A stretch of 5,165 bases of DNA from MWEH01 sp964392385 (GTDB lineage: Bacteria; Bacillota; Clostridia; Christensenellales; DTU072), in assembly GCA_964392385.1 (NCBI GenBank), contig CAYMPR010000059.1, positions 1 through 5,165 of the forward strand, written 5' to 3'. Both the position numbers and the translations under genes were made by a program. Every line of letters starts with the position of its first letter. The stretch's first letter is position 1. Positions 1 through 5,165 of the stretch are shown piece by piece. The notes under the pieces are model-generated. The model made no database searches. It saw nothing but the letters and a program-made list of their open reading frames with translations, and had not been told where the DNA came from.

Positions 1-1191
1 TATACGCAAACAAATGATATTTATGCAATAAGTGGCAACACAAACTCTTCCACCCAAACACCTAGTGGTTTTGATGGAGTATATTATGGCCAAGGATATA
101 CTATCTATGACATTATTATTAGAGGTAATCCTACAACGAAGCAGGCAGGATTATTTGGAGAACTAACTGGTGAAGTGTACGAATTGAACTTAGCTAGAGC
201 GACAGTTAGCGCAGGTGAATCAACTTTTGCCGGTTCTATTGCGTCGAAAGTAATATCTGGAGGTATCATTTCTAACTCATCATTCCATGGTTCGATATAT
301 ACGACTTATTCTGATTCTCAAACAGTAGGGGGTATTGCAGGTTTTGTACAAGATGCAACGGTATATAATGTGAAATCTGCGGGATATTCTTATCTCAAAG
401 TGAATGGAGATATATTTGCAGGTGGTATCTTTGGACAAGTCGTGCAAGGAGATGGAGAGCAATGTGTGATTTTTGGAATGGAGTCCTTTATGGAATTTAA
501 TATCTCAAATCTTGATATAGAAACACCAATAACACAAGTAAGTGGATTGGTTGGACAATTGGATTCGGATACCTCAGTCAATGGTATAGAAGCTGGTAAA
601 TACTATTATTCTGATTCCGCACTAACAATTCAAATTGGAAGCCTAACTATTATTCATTCTGCAATATATATTAACGAAACTTATTCAACATTCTTAGGTG
701 ATGGAACGGATGGAGAGATTGGAGTTACTTACTATGTAAGTTCTACGGATCTTCCAACTAATGCCTTCTTGGAAAATGCTATAAATATTAACGGTGTTGT
801 TATCGCCGAAAATGAGCCAGTACTACAGGGATATGCACTTACCTACGAGGAAATGATAGCTGATAATACAGATATACTTGGGATGGTCGAAGATTATATA
901 TATAGGAGTTGCTATGTGGGCTTATTAAATGACGGGTCAATAGTTACCCCGTTTAATATATCAATATATAATCAGCTTTCTCTTGCAAGAGTGTATGGTT
1001 GGGCAAGCTTTAAATTATCTAGAAATGTTTTGATCCCATATAATTATGATCCAGAGTCTTTGGGCGAATGGTATTATGGAGAGGGGATTGACTTAAATGG
1101 CAAAACAATATATTCCCCTAAGATTCAGGTTGAAACTCCGCTCTTTAATGTAACGACTACGCCTGTGCCATCTATAATATATGGGGAATAA
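1..1191 (+). CDS. Secreted GLUG-repeat beta-helix surface protein, 5' end missing
   Basis: The frame is open from base 1 to the TAA at 1189-1191, giving 396 residues of the C-terminal part. The start and any signal peptide lie upstream of the window. Residues 24-42 read 'FDGVYYGQGYTIYDIIIRG', the usual lead-in of GLUG-type repeat domains (F-G..dG.GytI..l.i.g). It is followed by 'GLFG' (50-53), 'VGGIAGF' (109-115), 'AGGIFGQ' (140-146) and 'SGLVGQ' (181-186), each leading into a beta-strand segment about 30-40 residues long. Such repeats occur in large cell-surface or secreted proteins and are thought to form a right-handed beta-helix; adhesion is a common proposal. Residues 210-320 have no recognised motif. 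Residues 326-383 look like a second, cut-short GLUG lead-in. There is no LPXTG motif, no C-terminal membrane segment and no enzyme motif. It is the first visible gene of the operon, 12 bases before the next. The family call is fairly secure; the role is inferred. Confidence 0.8.
   Translation, partial: YTQTNDIYAISGNTNSSTQTPSGFDGVYYGQGYTIYDIIIRGNPTTKQAGLFGELTGEVYELNLARATVSAGESTFAGSIASKVISGGIISNSSFHGSIYTTYSDSQTVGGIAGFVQDATVYNVKSAGYSYLKVNGDIFAGGIFGQVVQGDGEQCVIFGMESFMEFNISNLDIETPITQVSGLVGQLDSDTSVNGIEAGKYYYSDSALTIQIGSLTIIHSAIYINETYSTFLGDGTDGEIGVTYYVSSTDLPTNAFLENAININGVVIAENEPVLQGYALTYEEMIADNTDILGMVEDYIYRSCYVGLLNDGSIVTPFNISIYNQLSLARVYGWASFKLSRNVLIPYNYDPESLGEWYYGEGIDLNGKTIYSPKIQVETPLFNVTTTPVPSIIYGE
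70..618 (+). repeat. GLUG-like repeat array within the first CDS
   Basis: This stretch encodes residues 24-206 of the visible protein: one 'F.G...G.GYTI' lead-in, then four to five G(L/I)(F/A/V)G-centred units starting near residues 50, 78 (degenerate), 109, 140 and 180. Spacing is about 28-40 residues. The conserved part is short and glycine-rich (GLFGEL, GIAGFV, GIFGQV, GLVGQL). The repeats are visible only at protein level and the DNA copies are well diverged, so recent tandem expansion is unlikely. Confidence 0.7.
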
Positions 1192-1194
1192 AAT

Positions 1195-1200
1195 AGGAGA
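1195..1200 (+). promoter_or_regulatory. Shine-Dalgarno site AGGAGA for the second CDS
   Basis: AGGAGA lies between the TAA of the upstream gene and the ATG at 1204, only 3-4 bases from that start, which is short. The next in-frame ATG (1225) is better spaced for an RBS, but using it would remove the positively charged MIKGK end in front of the hydrophobic segment. I therefore keep 1204. Confidence 0.6.
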
Positions 1201-1203
1201 ATT

Positions 1204-1932
1204 ATGATCAAGGGTAAACTAATAATGATGATAGCAACTGTAGTCCTGCTTCTAGCGGGGCTAGTTAGCGCATCTCTGAGTTGGTATACTTCACAAGAGC
1301 AAGTTTCTGGTGAAAATGCTTCAGTGGGAGCGGAGGAAAGTATAACCGCGTCAATTAACAGTACTTTAATTGAAGTTAGTCATTATGGTGGGGAGACTGG
1401 GAAGGCTCCAAGCACGCATGAAGATGCTCCTTATTCCATTGATATTTCACTTTCTTTATTTGCTTCTGCTTTAGAAGGCACAACTCACTTAAAGATTACT
1501 TTAACAAGTCTAATCGTTGGTACCGGGACAATCGAAGAAACAGATAAATACATATTCGAAACTAATACCCCTGAAGATGATATGACCATTAGAGTTCTTG
1601 CAGGCGAAGATATATACAAAATGAATAATGATGGGTATTTGGTCTTAGAAAGCAATACATCAGTTTTTTATGAAGTACAAAATGGAGAAAATATTTTTAC
1701 CGTAACATTGTATTATTTGGATGAAATTAGATATTTACAATGGATACAAGATGAAGAGGATAGTTTAGAAGAATATAATATAGAGAGTCCGGCTATAAGC
1801 TATCATGAATGGCTTGAAACCCAACCTGAGTATTTTGCATATGATGCTTGTTCTTATAGTAACCCTATATACATGTTCACTAATTTCTTCTTAAGCATGA
1901 ACTATATTACCGAAGGCGCATCCGGAGAATAG
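1204..1932 (+). CDS. SipW-type signal protein, TasA/camelysin-like beta domain (tentative)
   Basis: The protein has 242 residues. A short basic start (MIKGK) is followed by a hydrophobic stretch at about 6-23 and then 'SLSWYTSQEQVSG' (24-36) and 'NASVG' (38-42). Known SipW-dependent signal sequences (for example TasA) also join a hydrophobic core to an aromatic 'T.A.F.D/S...' segment and then an N/T..G strand, so the resemblance is to that class. The rest is acidic and beta-strand-like, with alternating hydrophobic runs at 78-103, 127-133, 145-170 and 222-235. A charged, helix-like insert (172-212) interrupts the strands. The C-terminus 'FFLSMNY' resembles the end of the next protein ('ITLMLSME'), and residues 78-103 resemble its residues 107-131, suggesting paralogy. 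No enzyme motif or C-terminal anchor is seen. It could be a matrix or fibre subunit, or simply a membrane-anchored surface protein. The specific function is unknown. Confidence 0.6.
   Translation: MIKGKLIMMIATVVLLLAGLVSASLSWYTSQEQVSGENASVGAEESITASINSTLIEVSHYGGETGKAPSTHEDAPYSIDISLSLFASALEGTTHLKITLTSLIVGTGTIEETDKYIFETNTPEDDMTIRVLAGEDIYKMNNDGYLVLESNTSVFYEVQNGENIFTVTLYYLDEIRYLQWIQDEEDSLEEYNIESPAISYHEWLETQPEYFAYDACSYSNPIYMFTNFFLSMNYITEGASGE
1924..1927 (+). promoter_or_regulatory. Shine-Dalgarno GGAG inside the end of the second CDS
   Basis: GGAG overlaps the last two codons (GGA GAA) of the upstream gene and is 6 bases before the ATG at 1934. The upstream TAG and this ATG are separated by one base. 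The arrangement predicts translational coupling, so the two related proteins are probably made together. Confidence 0.65.
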
Positions 1933-1933
1933 A

Positions 1934-4369
1934 ATGAAAACTTTATTTACAAAGTCTAACTTAATACAATTGGTTGCAATAGTGATGTCAATCATTTTTG
2001 CTGCTGGGGTAGTGACTTATTCTTGGTATTTACAAGACACTGACACTGAAGACGTATTACAACTCCAAGCTGATGGTGCTCAAGTAATTATGTTTGAGGC
2101 AGAAGTGTCTGAGGCAGCCCTTGAAGGTACATTGTATCCCGCAAAAGCAAAGAAATCTGCTTATATTGATGGGAGCATTCCAGACAATCCGCAAGTAATA
2201 CCTATAGGCGGGCTCCTCCCAGATTATATTGATGAGCCAGCTGGAATTGTTTCATTTGACACCAACCTAACATATTATGCTTTAGGGCTTAGTGGAAAGA
2301 TCAGGATGGAGATTTTGTCTTCTACAAAGATTAAAGATGACCCTCTTTCTAGGGATTTACAAACAACAGGAGAGGTAAATGCAAGTTATATTTTCTCTCT
2401 GCAAGATTTCTATCTTTCAGTTGCAGAAGATGGTATATGGAATATCTTGAGCGCATCTTTCCCGTCTGATGGGACTATATATACTAGGGATAACAAAAAG
2501 TATTATGAGTATACTAGTACGTACACTCCTTTAACAGGGGATGGAATAGTTTATAATAGCAAAAATCTAAATTCGGAGTACAATGTTGTTTCTGAAAACG
2601 ACTTTTTGACCAACAATGGAGTTTTGGATCCTGACCTCAGAGTATATAACTATCAGGTTGCCTTTTTAAGAAATGGAAAGAAATACATTGAATCTTATGC
2701 GAGTTATCAACCCCTTGCAAATGATACGATTATTTATATCAACAAAGTGGATGCCTCTTGCTTGGATAATAAAATCGAAAACGTATTATTGAATGAAGAA
2801 TTAGTTTTTTATTCTCGAGCTGGGAAAAACTATATTGAAAAACTTTCAGTATATAACTCCGGCCAAGGGGAGAATGCTATGAAGACAGGTGATGTGATAT
2901 ATTACATAAGCATTGAGACACAGACAAGTCCAATTGAACCAGTTTATATTGGAAGTGTGGCTAATCCTTCTTATGTGGAATATTATCTTTCCGGGGCTAG
3001 TTCAACTAGATATGTGGTTAGCTCTGATTACTGGGATTCTGAGCTTGATGGGGTTAGTGGTTATAACAAAGTAGCTTGGACTGGCCAAACAACGGATGGA
3101 TATACGGGTAACGGAATATCTTTTGATAATAATTTTGTAGTATATCAAAGAGAGTATTCTTCGACAACATATACCTGTATTGATCATATCGATTCCTACG
3201 CCCCATTAACTGGAGATATAATTTTAAATTATCAAAAAATTGATTCCACTAAAGTAACATTTTCAGACCCGAATTACACTGCAAATCTAGTTGATATTAG
3301 AAATAGTACGGAAATAGATGTGACAGACAGGGATTTGTTATATGTAGATGAAAATGAAAATATTGTTTGGAATCTTTACTCTGATGCTGATTTCTCTTTG
3401 TTTTCTGATGATACCCTATTATTTGCTAATATCGTTGATACAACAACAGGAAGAATCGTTGTAAAAAATTATACATATGAAAGTGGCGGGGATGAGCCTT
3501 TAACCTACACTACTGCAGATATTTTGGTGATGAACTCAGTGTCTTTTAATGATTCTTATACCCTGGTAAAAAGATTTGATGAAGTAGAATATGTGTATAG
3601 CGAAGTAGAAACACTTGATATAAGCACTCCTTTTTATCATATTGAAAAAGATGCGCTATACGAACCGCAAACCTTAGATCTAATTTATTATAATATCTAT
3701 GTTGCAGACGACGTTATGTATGATTCTGGAAGTGGGGAATACAAGGTAAATGACTTAGATTTGTTTGATGACGATTTTATCTATAGCAGAGATGGAGTAA
3801 GGTATATTGTTAAGGAAGGGGACTATATTCCGGTTGAGGACGATATTATCATCTATGAAAATGGAAGCGCAGTAGGACAAGAATTATTAACTTATGATAA
3901 TAGTGGATATAGTGCAAACAAGATAGCGCTTGAGAGCGATGATACGGTATATCTTAGGAATGGAAAGATATACGTATGCACAACCCTTTATTACTCCTCA
4001 CAAATTGGAGATATCTCTTTATACGAAGATGGTTTAGTAACATTGGAAGGAGAGGATTATATAATCGAAGCGGAGGAAGGGGACATAGTTGATTATTATG
4101 TAGATAATGTTTCCTTGTTAGTTAATGATGAGGTGTATGTTAGAGACAACGATTTTCGCTTCATTTATAAAGATGCAGAATCATATTCTCCTATTGAAGG
4201 AGATAATATGATTTTTGATAGTGGATATATGGTTGCTGATGCTCAAACTAGGTTTATGATTAGTGGGTCAGTATACATAACCACTTTAGATCAAGAGACT
4301 TCAAGAGATTTAATCGGGGCAACAATCACTTTGATGTTATCAATGGAAAGCCCGGATATTCCAGAATAG
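1934..4369 (+). CDS. Large repeat-bearing surface protein with SipW-type signal, unrecognised repeat family
   Basis: The protein has 811 residues. The start MKTLFTK is followed by a hydrophobic segment at about 11-29 and then 'TYSWYLQDTDTED' (28-40), the same style of signal as the preceding gene. Residues 41-160 form a beta-rich N-terminal region; 107-131 (SFDTNLTYYALGLSG...) align loosely with residues 78-103 of the preceding protein. Residues 182-763 carry divergent repeats of the form 'VYxRxGKxY......Y.P..gDxIIY'. The last 40 residues ('SGSVYITTLDQE...ITLMLSM') again look like strands of the N-terminal domain type. By hand count there are about 75 tyrosines (around 9%), many Asp and Glu, and only three cysteines (276, 415, 682). 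No catalytic site, LPXTG motif or C-terminal membrane segment is seen. The start is fixed by the GGAG at 1924-1927. I do not recognise the repeat. An adhesin, stalk or matrix protein is the likeliest role, by inference only. Confidence 0.65.
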   Translation: MKTLFTKSNLIQLVAIVMSIIFAAGVVTYSWYLQDTDTEDVLQLQADGAQVIMFEAEVSEAALEGTLYPAKAKKSAYIDGSIPDNPQVIPIGGLLPDYIDEPAGIVSFDTNLTYYALGLSGKIRMEILSSTKIKDDPLSRDLQTTGEVNASYIFSLQDFYLSVAEDGIWNILSASFPSDGTIYTRDNKKYYEYTSTYTPLTGDGIVYNSKNLNSEYNVVSENDFLTNNGVLDPDLRVYNYQVAFLRNGKKYIESYASYQPLANDTIIYINKVDASCLDNKIENVLLNEELVFYSRAGKNYIEKLSVYNSGQGENAMKTGDVIYYISIETQTSPIEPVYIGSVANPSYVEYYLSGASSTRYVVSSDYWDSELDGVSGYNKVAWTGQTTDGYTGNGISFDNNFVVYQREYSSTTYTCIDHIDSYAPLTGDIILNYQKIDSTKVTFSDPNYTANLVDIRNSTEIDVTDRDLLYVDENENIVWNLYSDADFSLFSDDTLLFANIVDTTTGRIVVKNYTYESGGDEPLTYTTADILVMNSVSFNDSYTLVKRFDEVEYVYSEVETLDISTPFYHIEKDALYEPQTLDLIYYNIYVADDVMYDSGSGEYKVNDLDLFDDDFIYSRDGVRYIVKEGDYIPVEDDIIIYENGSAVGQELLTYDNSGYSANKIALESDDTVYLRNGKIYVCTTLYYSSQIGDISLYEDGLVTLEGEDYIIEAEEGDIVDYYVDNVSLLVNDEVYVRDNDFRFIYKDAESYSPIEGDNMIFDSGYMVADAQTRFMISGSVYITTLDQETSRDLIGATITLMLSMESPDIPE
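2477..4222 (+). repeat. Divergent protein repeats, 'YxRxGKxY...Y.P..gDxIIY' type
   Basis: The clearest copies in the 811-residue protein are at residues 182-208 (IYTRDNKKY...YTPLTGDGIVY), 243-270 (FLRNGKKY...YQPLANDTIIY), 291-326 (YSRAGKNY...TGDVIYY), 402-434 (degenerate start; YAPLTGDIILNY), 616-643 (IYSRDGVRY...YIPVEDDIIIY), 672-699 (VYLRNGKIY...IGDISLY) and 734-763 (VYVRDNDF...YSPIEGDNMIF). Weaker copies seem to lie at about 468-499, 506-535 and 541-587. Start-to-start spacing is about 48-75 residues, with a longer gap between the third and fourth. The strand-turn-strand look (R-D/N-G turn) suggests small beta-hairpin modules in series. Linkers vary in length and sequence. Confidence 0.7.
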
Positions 4370-4372
4370 GGA
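4368..4372 (+). promoter_or_regulatory. Weak Shine-Dalgarno AGGGA for the last CDS
   Basis: AGGGA overlaps the TAG of the upstream gene and sits 10 bases before the ATG at 4383. It is a poorer match than the sites of the two preceding genes. No other purine-rich site in the 13-base gap is better than AAGAAA. The last gene may therefore be translated less well or rely on reinitiation. Confidence 0.4.
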
Positions 4373-4382
4373 AAACAAGAAA

Positions 4383-5030
4383 ATGAAAAAAATTACAAAA
4401 ATATCAATTATATTATTATGTTTGATGGTTGTATCCTCTTTGTTGGTGGTTAACACTTATGCAAAATGGAAACCAGAGAGAGAAGCTGCCCAGACAGTAG
4501 ATATACCGGGTACCGGGTGGAACCCGGCAGAAAGCTATATAGTTTTCGCAGGCCTTGATTCTTCAAATTTAGTAGTTTCTTCCTCAGTGGACTTTTCGGA
4601 AATCATAAACTTTGCAGTTGTGGGATATACAGGTACAGTTGCAGAATTGGTCATTCCTGAAGAAATAACTGTAATTTACGGAGAGCAAGAAATCACGGGT
4701 GACGTTTTACAAATATTAGCCGGGGGCGTACAAGGTTTTTATTTCGAAGATGGAGAAGAATATACGGGAAACTATGAAGAGGTCGACCTAAAAAATAACC
4801 AATTTTTAACATATATATATATTCCTGCAAGTGTTAGTTATGTCGGTAATTCGGTGTTTATGGGGTGTGTTAACTTAGAAGAAATAGAATTAGAAGGCTC
4901 TGAAATAGCGATTAATATGGGAGATTATGCTTTTTCTGATTGCATTAGTTTAAACACAGTATCCACTAATGGCAGACCGATTTCAGGGGTAAGTGAATAC
5001 ATTTTTTACAATACTCCTTATTTAGAATAA
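4383..5030 (+). CDS. Secreted BspA-like leucine-rich-repeat protein, short
   Basis: The protein has 215 residues. MKKITK is followed by a hydrophobic core at about 8-24 and 'NTYAKWKPE' (24-32), giving a plausible A-x-A-like cleavage after TYA and a Trp at the position seen in the two preceding proteins. Residues 83-95 (YTGTVAELVIPEE) look like a first degenerate LRR strand. Residues 138-215 are a clear BspA/LRR_5-type segment: 'YIYIPASVSYVGNSVFMGC', 'NLEEIELEGS', 'GDYAFSDCISLNTV', 'YIFYNTPYLE'. Family members are surface or secreted proteins, several involved in binding host proteins or other bacteria, and usually have many more repeats. Here the protein stops right after 'YNTPYLE', so it is short. 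There is no C-terminal anchor. Cys13 is not in a lipobox. It is the last gene before the terminator. The LRR call is good; the binding partner is unknown. Confidence 0.75.
   Translation: MKKITKISIILLCLMVVSSLLVVNTYAKWKPEREAAQTVDIPGTGWNPAESYIVFAGLDSSNLVVSSSVDFSEIINFAVVGYTGTVAELVIPEEITVIYGEQEITGDVLQILAGGVQGFYFEDGEEYTGNYEEVDLKNNQFLTYIYIPASVSYVGNSVFMGCVNLEEIELEGSEIAINMGDYAFSDCISLNTVSTNGRPISGVSEYIFYNTPYLE
4505..4527 (+). repeat. Tandem 7-bp duplication with GC-rich hairpin
   Basis: ACCGGGT occurs twice in direct succession (4505-4511 and 4512-4518). The second copy forms a perfect 6-bp stem, CCGGGT (4513-4518) with ACCCGG (4522-4527), around a 3-base loop; the first copy could compete for the same partner. 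The element lies inside the start of the last CDS (codons for IPGTGWNP) and is a GC-rich island in otherwise AT-rich DNA. Confidence 0.5.
4794..5027 (+). repeat. BspA-like leucine-rich repeat region
   Basis: This encodes residues 138-215 of the last protein: about three LRR_5-type units marked by 'IPASV..VGNSVF.GC', 'L..IELEG......GDYAFSDC' and 'LNTV.........YIFYN'. The F-x-x-C and G-x-x-A/V-F spacing is typical of the family. The array ends at the stop codon with no C-terminal cap or anchor domain. Confidence 0.7.
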
Positions 5031-5047
5031 GCCAAATTTCATTTACA

Positions 5048-5091
5048 AGAAAATAATATTACTTTTTGATTTTCTATGGATAAATAGAAAA
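5048..5091 (+). other. AT-rich overlapping inverted repeats before the terminator
   Basis: There are two perfect inverted repeats: AGAAAAT (5048-5054) with ATTTTCT (5069-5075), and TTTTCTAT (5070-5077) with ATAGAAAA (5084-5091, loop GGATAA). They share the middle arm, and the second shares its last four bases with the left arm of the terminator stem, so the folds are mutually exclusive. They may stabilise the 3' end of the message or be by-products of AT-rich sequence. Confidence 0.35.
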
Positions 5092-5114
5092 GCCCCTGAT
5101 AAAAAGGGCTTTTT
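5088..5114. terminator. Bidirectional rho-independent terminator
   Basis: The stem AAAAGCCC (5088-5095) pairs with GGGCTTTT (5106-5113) around a 10-base loop. On the + strand the hairpin ends in five T's and closes the four-gene operon, 57 bases after its last stop codon. On the - strand the same hairpin begins directly after the CCA of the tRNA gene and is followed by GGGGCTTTTCTATTTA, so it can end tRNA transcription too. Confidence 0.85.
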
Positions 5115-5165
5115 GGTACACCATCGGGGACTCGAACCCCGGACCCATTGATTAAGAGTCAATTG
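5114..5165 (-). tRNA. tRNA-Lys(CUU), 3' part, cut by the window edge
   Basis: Read on the - strand this gives an anticodon arm ATTGA-CTCTTAA-TCAAT with anticodon CTT (opposite bases 5154-5156), a variable loop GGGTC, a T-arm CGGGG-TTCGAGT-CCCCG, a 3' acceptor strand ATGGTGT, discriminator A and an encoded CCA (opposite 5114-5116). The D-arm and 5' acceptor strand lie beyond base 5165. CUU decodes the lysine codon AAG. The gene converges on the protein operon and shares its terminator. Confidence 0.93.

Noticed and set aside
175..177. GTG as the start of the first gene
   Set aside because: It lies in the middle of a GLUG-like unit, has no convincing RBS, and the frame is open and in-family back to base 1.
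280..581. Minus-strand ORFs of about 60 residues at 280-462 and 390-581
   Set aside because: They lie opposite the GLUG-repeat gene, have no visible RBS or recognisable motif, and have composition expected of an antisense shadow.
1204..1290. Type IV prepilin signal in gene 2
   Set aside because: There is no G-F-x-x-x-E type cleavage motif before the hydrophobic stretch; the aromatic motif after it fits a SipW-type signal better.
3002..3187. Minus-strand ORF of 61 residues
   Set aside because: It is entirely antisense to the 811-residue gene, with no RBS or protein motif.
4383..4440. Lipoprotein signal at Cys13 of the last gene
   Set aside because: The residues before the Cys (ISIILLC) do not form an L-x-(A/G)-C lipobox, and the Cys lies inside the hydrophobic core.
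4811..4822. (AT)6 dinucleotide run in the last gene
   Set aside because: It is short and encodes conserved LRR residues (TYIYIP); such runs are expected in AT-rich coding DNA.
1..5030. Alternative genetic code with TGA as Trp
   Set aside because: All Trp codons are TGG and no in-frame TGA occurs in any of the four long frames.
1..5165. CRISPR array, insertion sequence or integrase
   Set aside because: No regularly spaced DNA direct repeats, terminal inverted repeats, or transposase or recombinase motifs were seen.

Overview
The window is AT-rich and carries one co-directional set of four tightly packed + strand genes (bases 1-5030). It ends in a rho-independent terminator and the 3' part of a tRNA-Lys(CUU) gene on the opposite strand. 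The low GC content, Shine-Dalgarno sites of the AGGAG/GGAG kind, a genome-encoded CCA tail on the tRNA, and the protein families (GLUG-type repeats, SipW-type signal sequences, BspA-like leucine-rich repeats) suggest a low-GC Bacillota or a walled relative near the Mycoplasmatota. Tryptophan is always TGG and there are no in-frame TGA codons, so the standard bacterial code applies. The species cannot be named from this sequence.

Layout: (1) 1-1191 is the C-terminal 396 residues of a large secreted beta-helix protein with GLUG-like repeats; its start lies upstream of the window. (2) 1204-1932 is a 242-residue protein with an N-terminal hydrophobic segment running into a 'SLSWYT' motif, like SipW-dependent (TasA/camelysin-type) signal sequences. 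(3) 1934-4369 is an 811-residue, tyrosine- and acid-rich protein with the same kind of N-terminus and about seven clear copies of a divergent repeat, roughly 'VYxRxGKxY...Y.P..gDxIIY', that I do not recognise. (4) 4383-5030 is a 215-residue protein with a 'TYAKW' signal and a C-terminal BspA-like leucine-rich repeat. Gaps between genes are 12, 1 and 13 bases and no promoter is visible, so all four are probably co-transcribed from upstream.

All four look extracytoplasmic, and none has a catalytic motif I can recognise. None shows an LPXTG sorting signal or a C-terminal membrane anchor. The simplest reading is a surface or extracellular-matrix operon: two related TasA-like beta-domain proteins, one of them carrying a long repeat insert, flanked by a beta-helix adhesin and an LRR adhesin. 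This function is inferred from architecture. The most interesting points are the unrecognised repeat in gene 3 and the sign that genes 2 and 3 are paralogues, with the gene 3 repeats inserted between the N- and C-terminal strands of the shared domain.
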